From contig JASHTE010000016.1 of the NCBI GenBank assembly GCA_030040695.1, positions 1 through 5,243 on the forward strand: a DNA stretch of 5,243 nucleotides, in the 5' to 3' direction. Numbering within the stretch: position 1 is the first letter of the stretch; every line of letters begins with the position of its first letter. This document shows, one piece after another, positions 5,037 through 5,243 of the stretch. The position numbers and the translations under genes were made by a program. Origin of the DNA: Vulcanimicrobiota bacterium (GTDB lineage Bacteria > Vulcanimicrobiota > Vulcanimicrobiia > Vulcanimicrobiales > Vulcanimicrobiaceae). The notes beneath the pieces are model-generated. The model did not search any database, was not told where the DNA came from, and saw only the letters and a list, made by a program, of their open reading frames with translations.

Positions 5037-5243
5037 CACGGCCTGTACCTTGAGCCGTACGCGCAGTTTTTTTCTTATCGCACTAAGAATCTCGGAGAGG
5101 TTATCCATGCTTGGATTACCGCGGCTGGAGAGCATGCGATGAAGACTCTTCGCAGATTTATGGGTCAAGCGCGCTAAAGACTCGAATCCGATACTTGCGT
5201 TCACGAGATCGCGCAGGAGCAATCTAGCAATCTCCGGCTCGCC
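5025..5243 (-). CDS. HTH regulator of the antitoxin/prophage-repressor type, C-terminal part only
   Basis: The frame is open to the right edge, giving 72 visible residues and the stop TAG at 5025-5027; the 5' end lies outside. The internal ATG-like start at 5222 is not needed because the frame continues upstream as GEPEIARLLL. The sequence GEPEIARLLLRDLVNASIGF (1-20) followed by ESLARLTHKSAKSLHRML (21-38) and SSRGNPSMDNLSEILSAI (39-56) matches the roughly 100-residue family in which an 'xG..xAr.iLRDyiNAtiGFe.La' helix leads into a helix-turn-helix with 'KSLxRMLsxxGNPs..NL'. Those proteins are often annotated as DNA-binding transcriptional regulators or prophage proteins and are often next to a RelE/HigB-like toxin gene. 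The toxin, if any, would be upstream beyond 5243. The protein probably binds DNA as a dimer. Antitoxin function is inferred from the family only. Confidence 0.75.
   Translation of the reverse strand, partial: GEPEIARLLLRDLVNASIGFESLARLTHKSAKSLHRMLSSRGNPSMDNLSEILSAIRKKLRVRLKVQAVRGA

Noticed and set aside
1..5243. CRISPR array, tRNA, rRNA or insertion-sequence ends
   Set aside because: No regularly spaced repeats, no cloverleaf, no conserved rRNA segments and no transposase frame were seen.

Overview
This is a GC-rich bacterial chromosomal window with short intergenic gaps and Sec- or Tat-type signal peptides on nearly every complete gene product. The exported proteins, the LolA-like protein and the single-domain cupin suggest a diderm, free-living soil or environmental bacterium. 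Acidobacteria or candidate phyla such as Eremiobacterota are possible, but no marker gene fixes the taxon, so this is an impression only.

Left part (1-1918, minus strand): an exported LanC-like lanthionine-cyclase-fold protein (459-1826) lies 66 bp upstream of an exported MetX-like alpha/beta hydrolase (start at 392) that runs off the left edge. They probably share one transcript. The LanC-like protein keeps the active-site His and has a Cys/Cys-Cys zinc signature. No lanthipeptide dehydratase or precursor peptide is visible.

Middle (1827-3483): a 92-bp divergent gap separates the LanC-like gene from a plus-strand LolA/outer-membrane-lipoprotein-sorting-like exported protein (1919-2569). Convergent to it, across 106 bp with no clear terminator, lies a minus-strand pair: a small single-domain cupin (3190-3483) followed by a small secreted four-cysteine protein (2676-3149).

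Right part (3484-5243): 3484-3975 holds no intact convincing gene. It contains two adjacent inverted repeats (3668-3699, 3719-3736) and then an orphan 3'-terminal coding fragment (3739-3930, plus strand). That fragment resembles the small 'YPPKA' head domain found at the N-terminus of McrA/HNH-type restriction proteins, and it looks like debris of a defence gene. Next come a complete exported alpha/beta hydrolase with a full Ser-Asp-His triad (3976-4785, minus), a 239-bp gap with small hairpins, and the C-terminal part of an HTH protein of the toxin-antitoxin/prophage regulator type (5025 to the right edge, minus).

The genes do not form one obvious pathway. The best candidate for something unusual is the exported LanC-like protein and its hydrolase partner. 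The best sign of genome turnover is the defence-gene remnant beside the inverted repeats.
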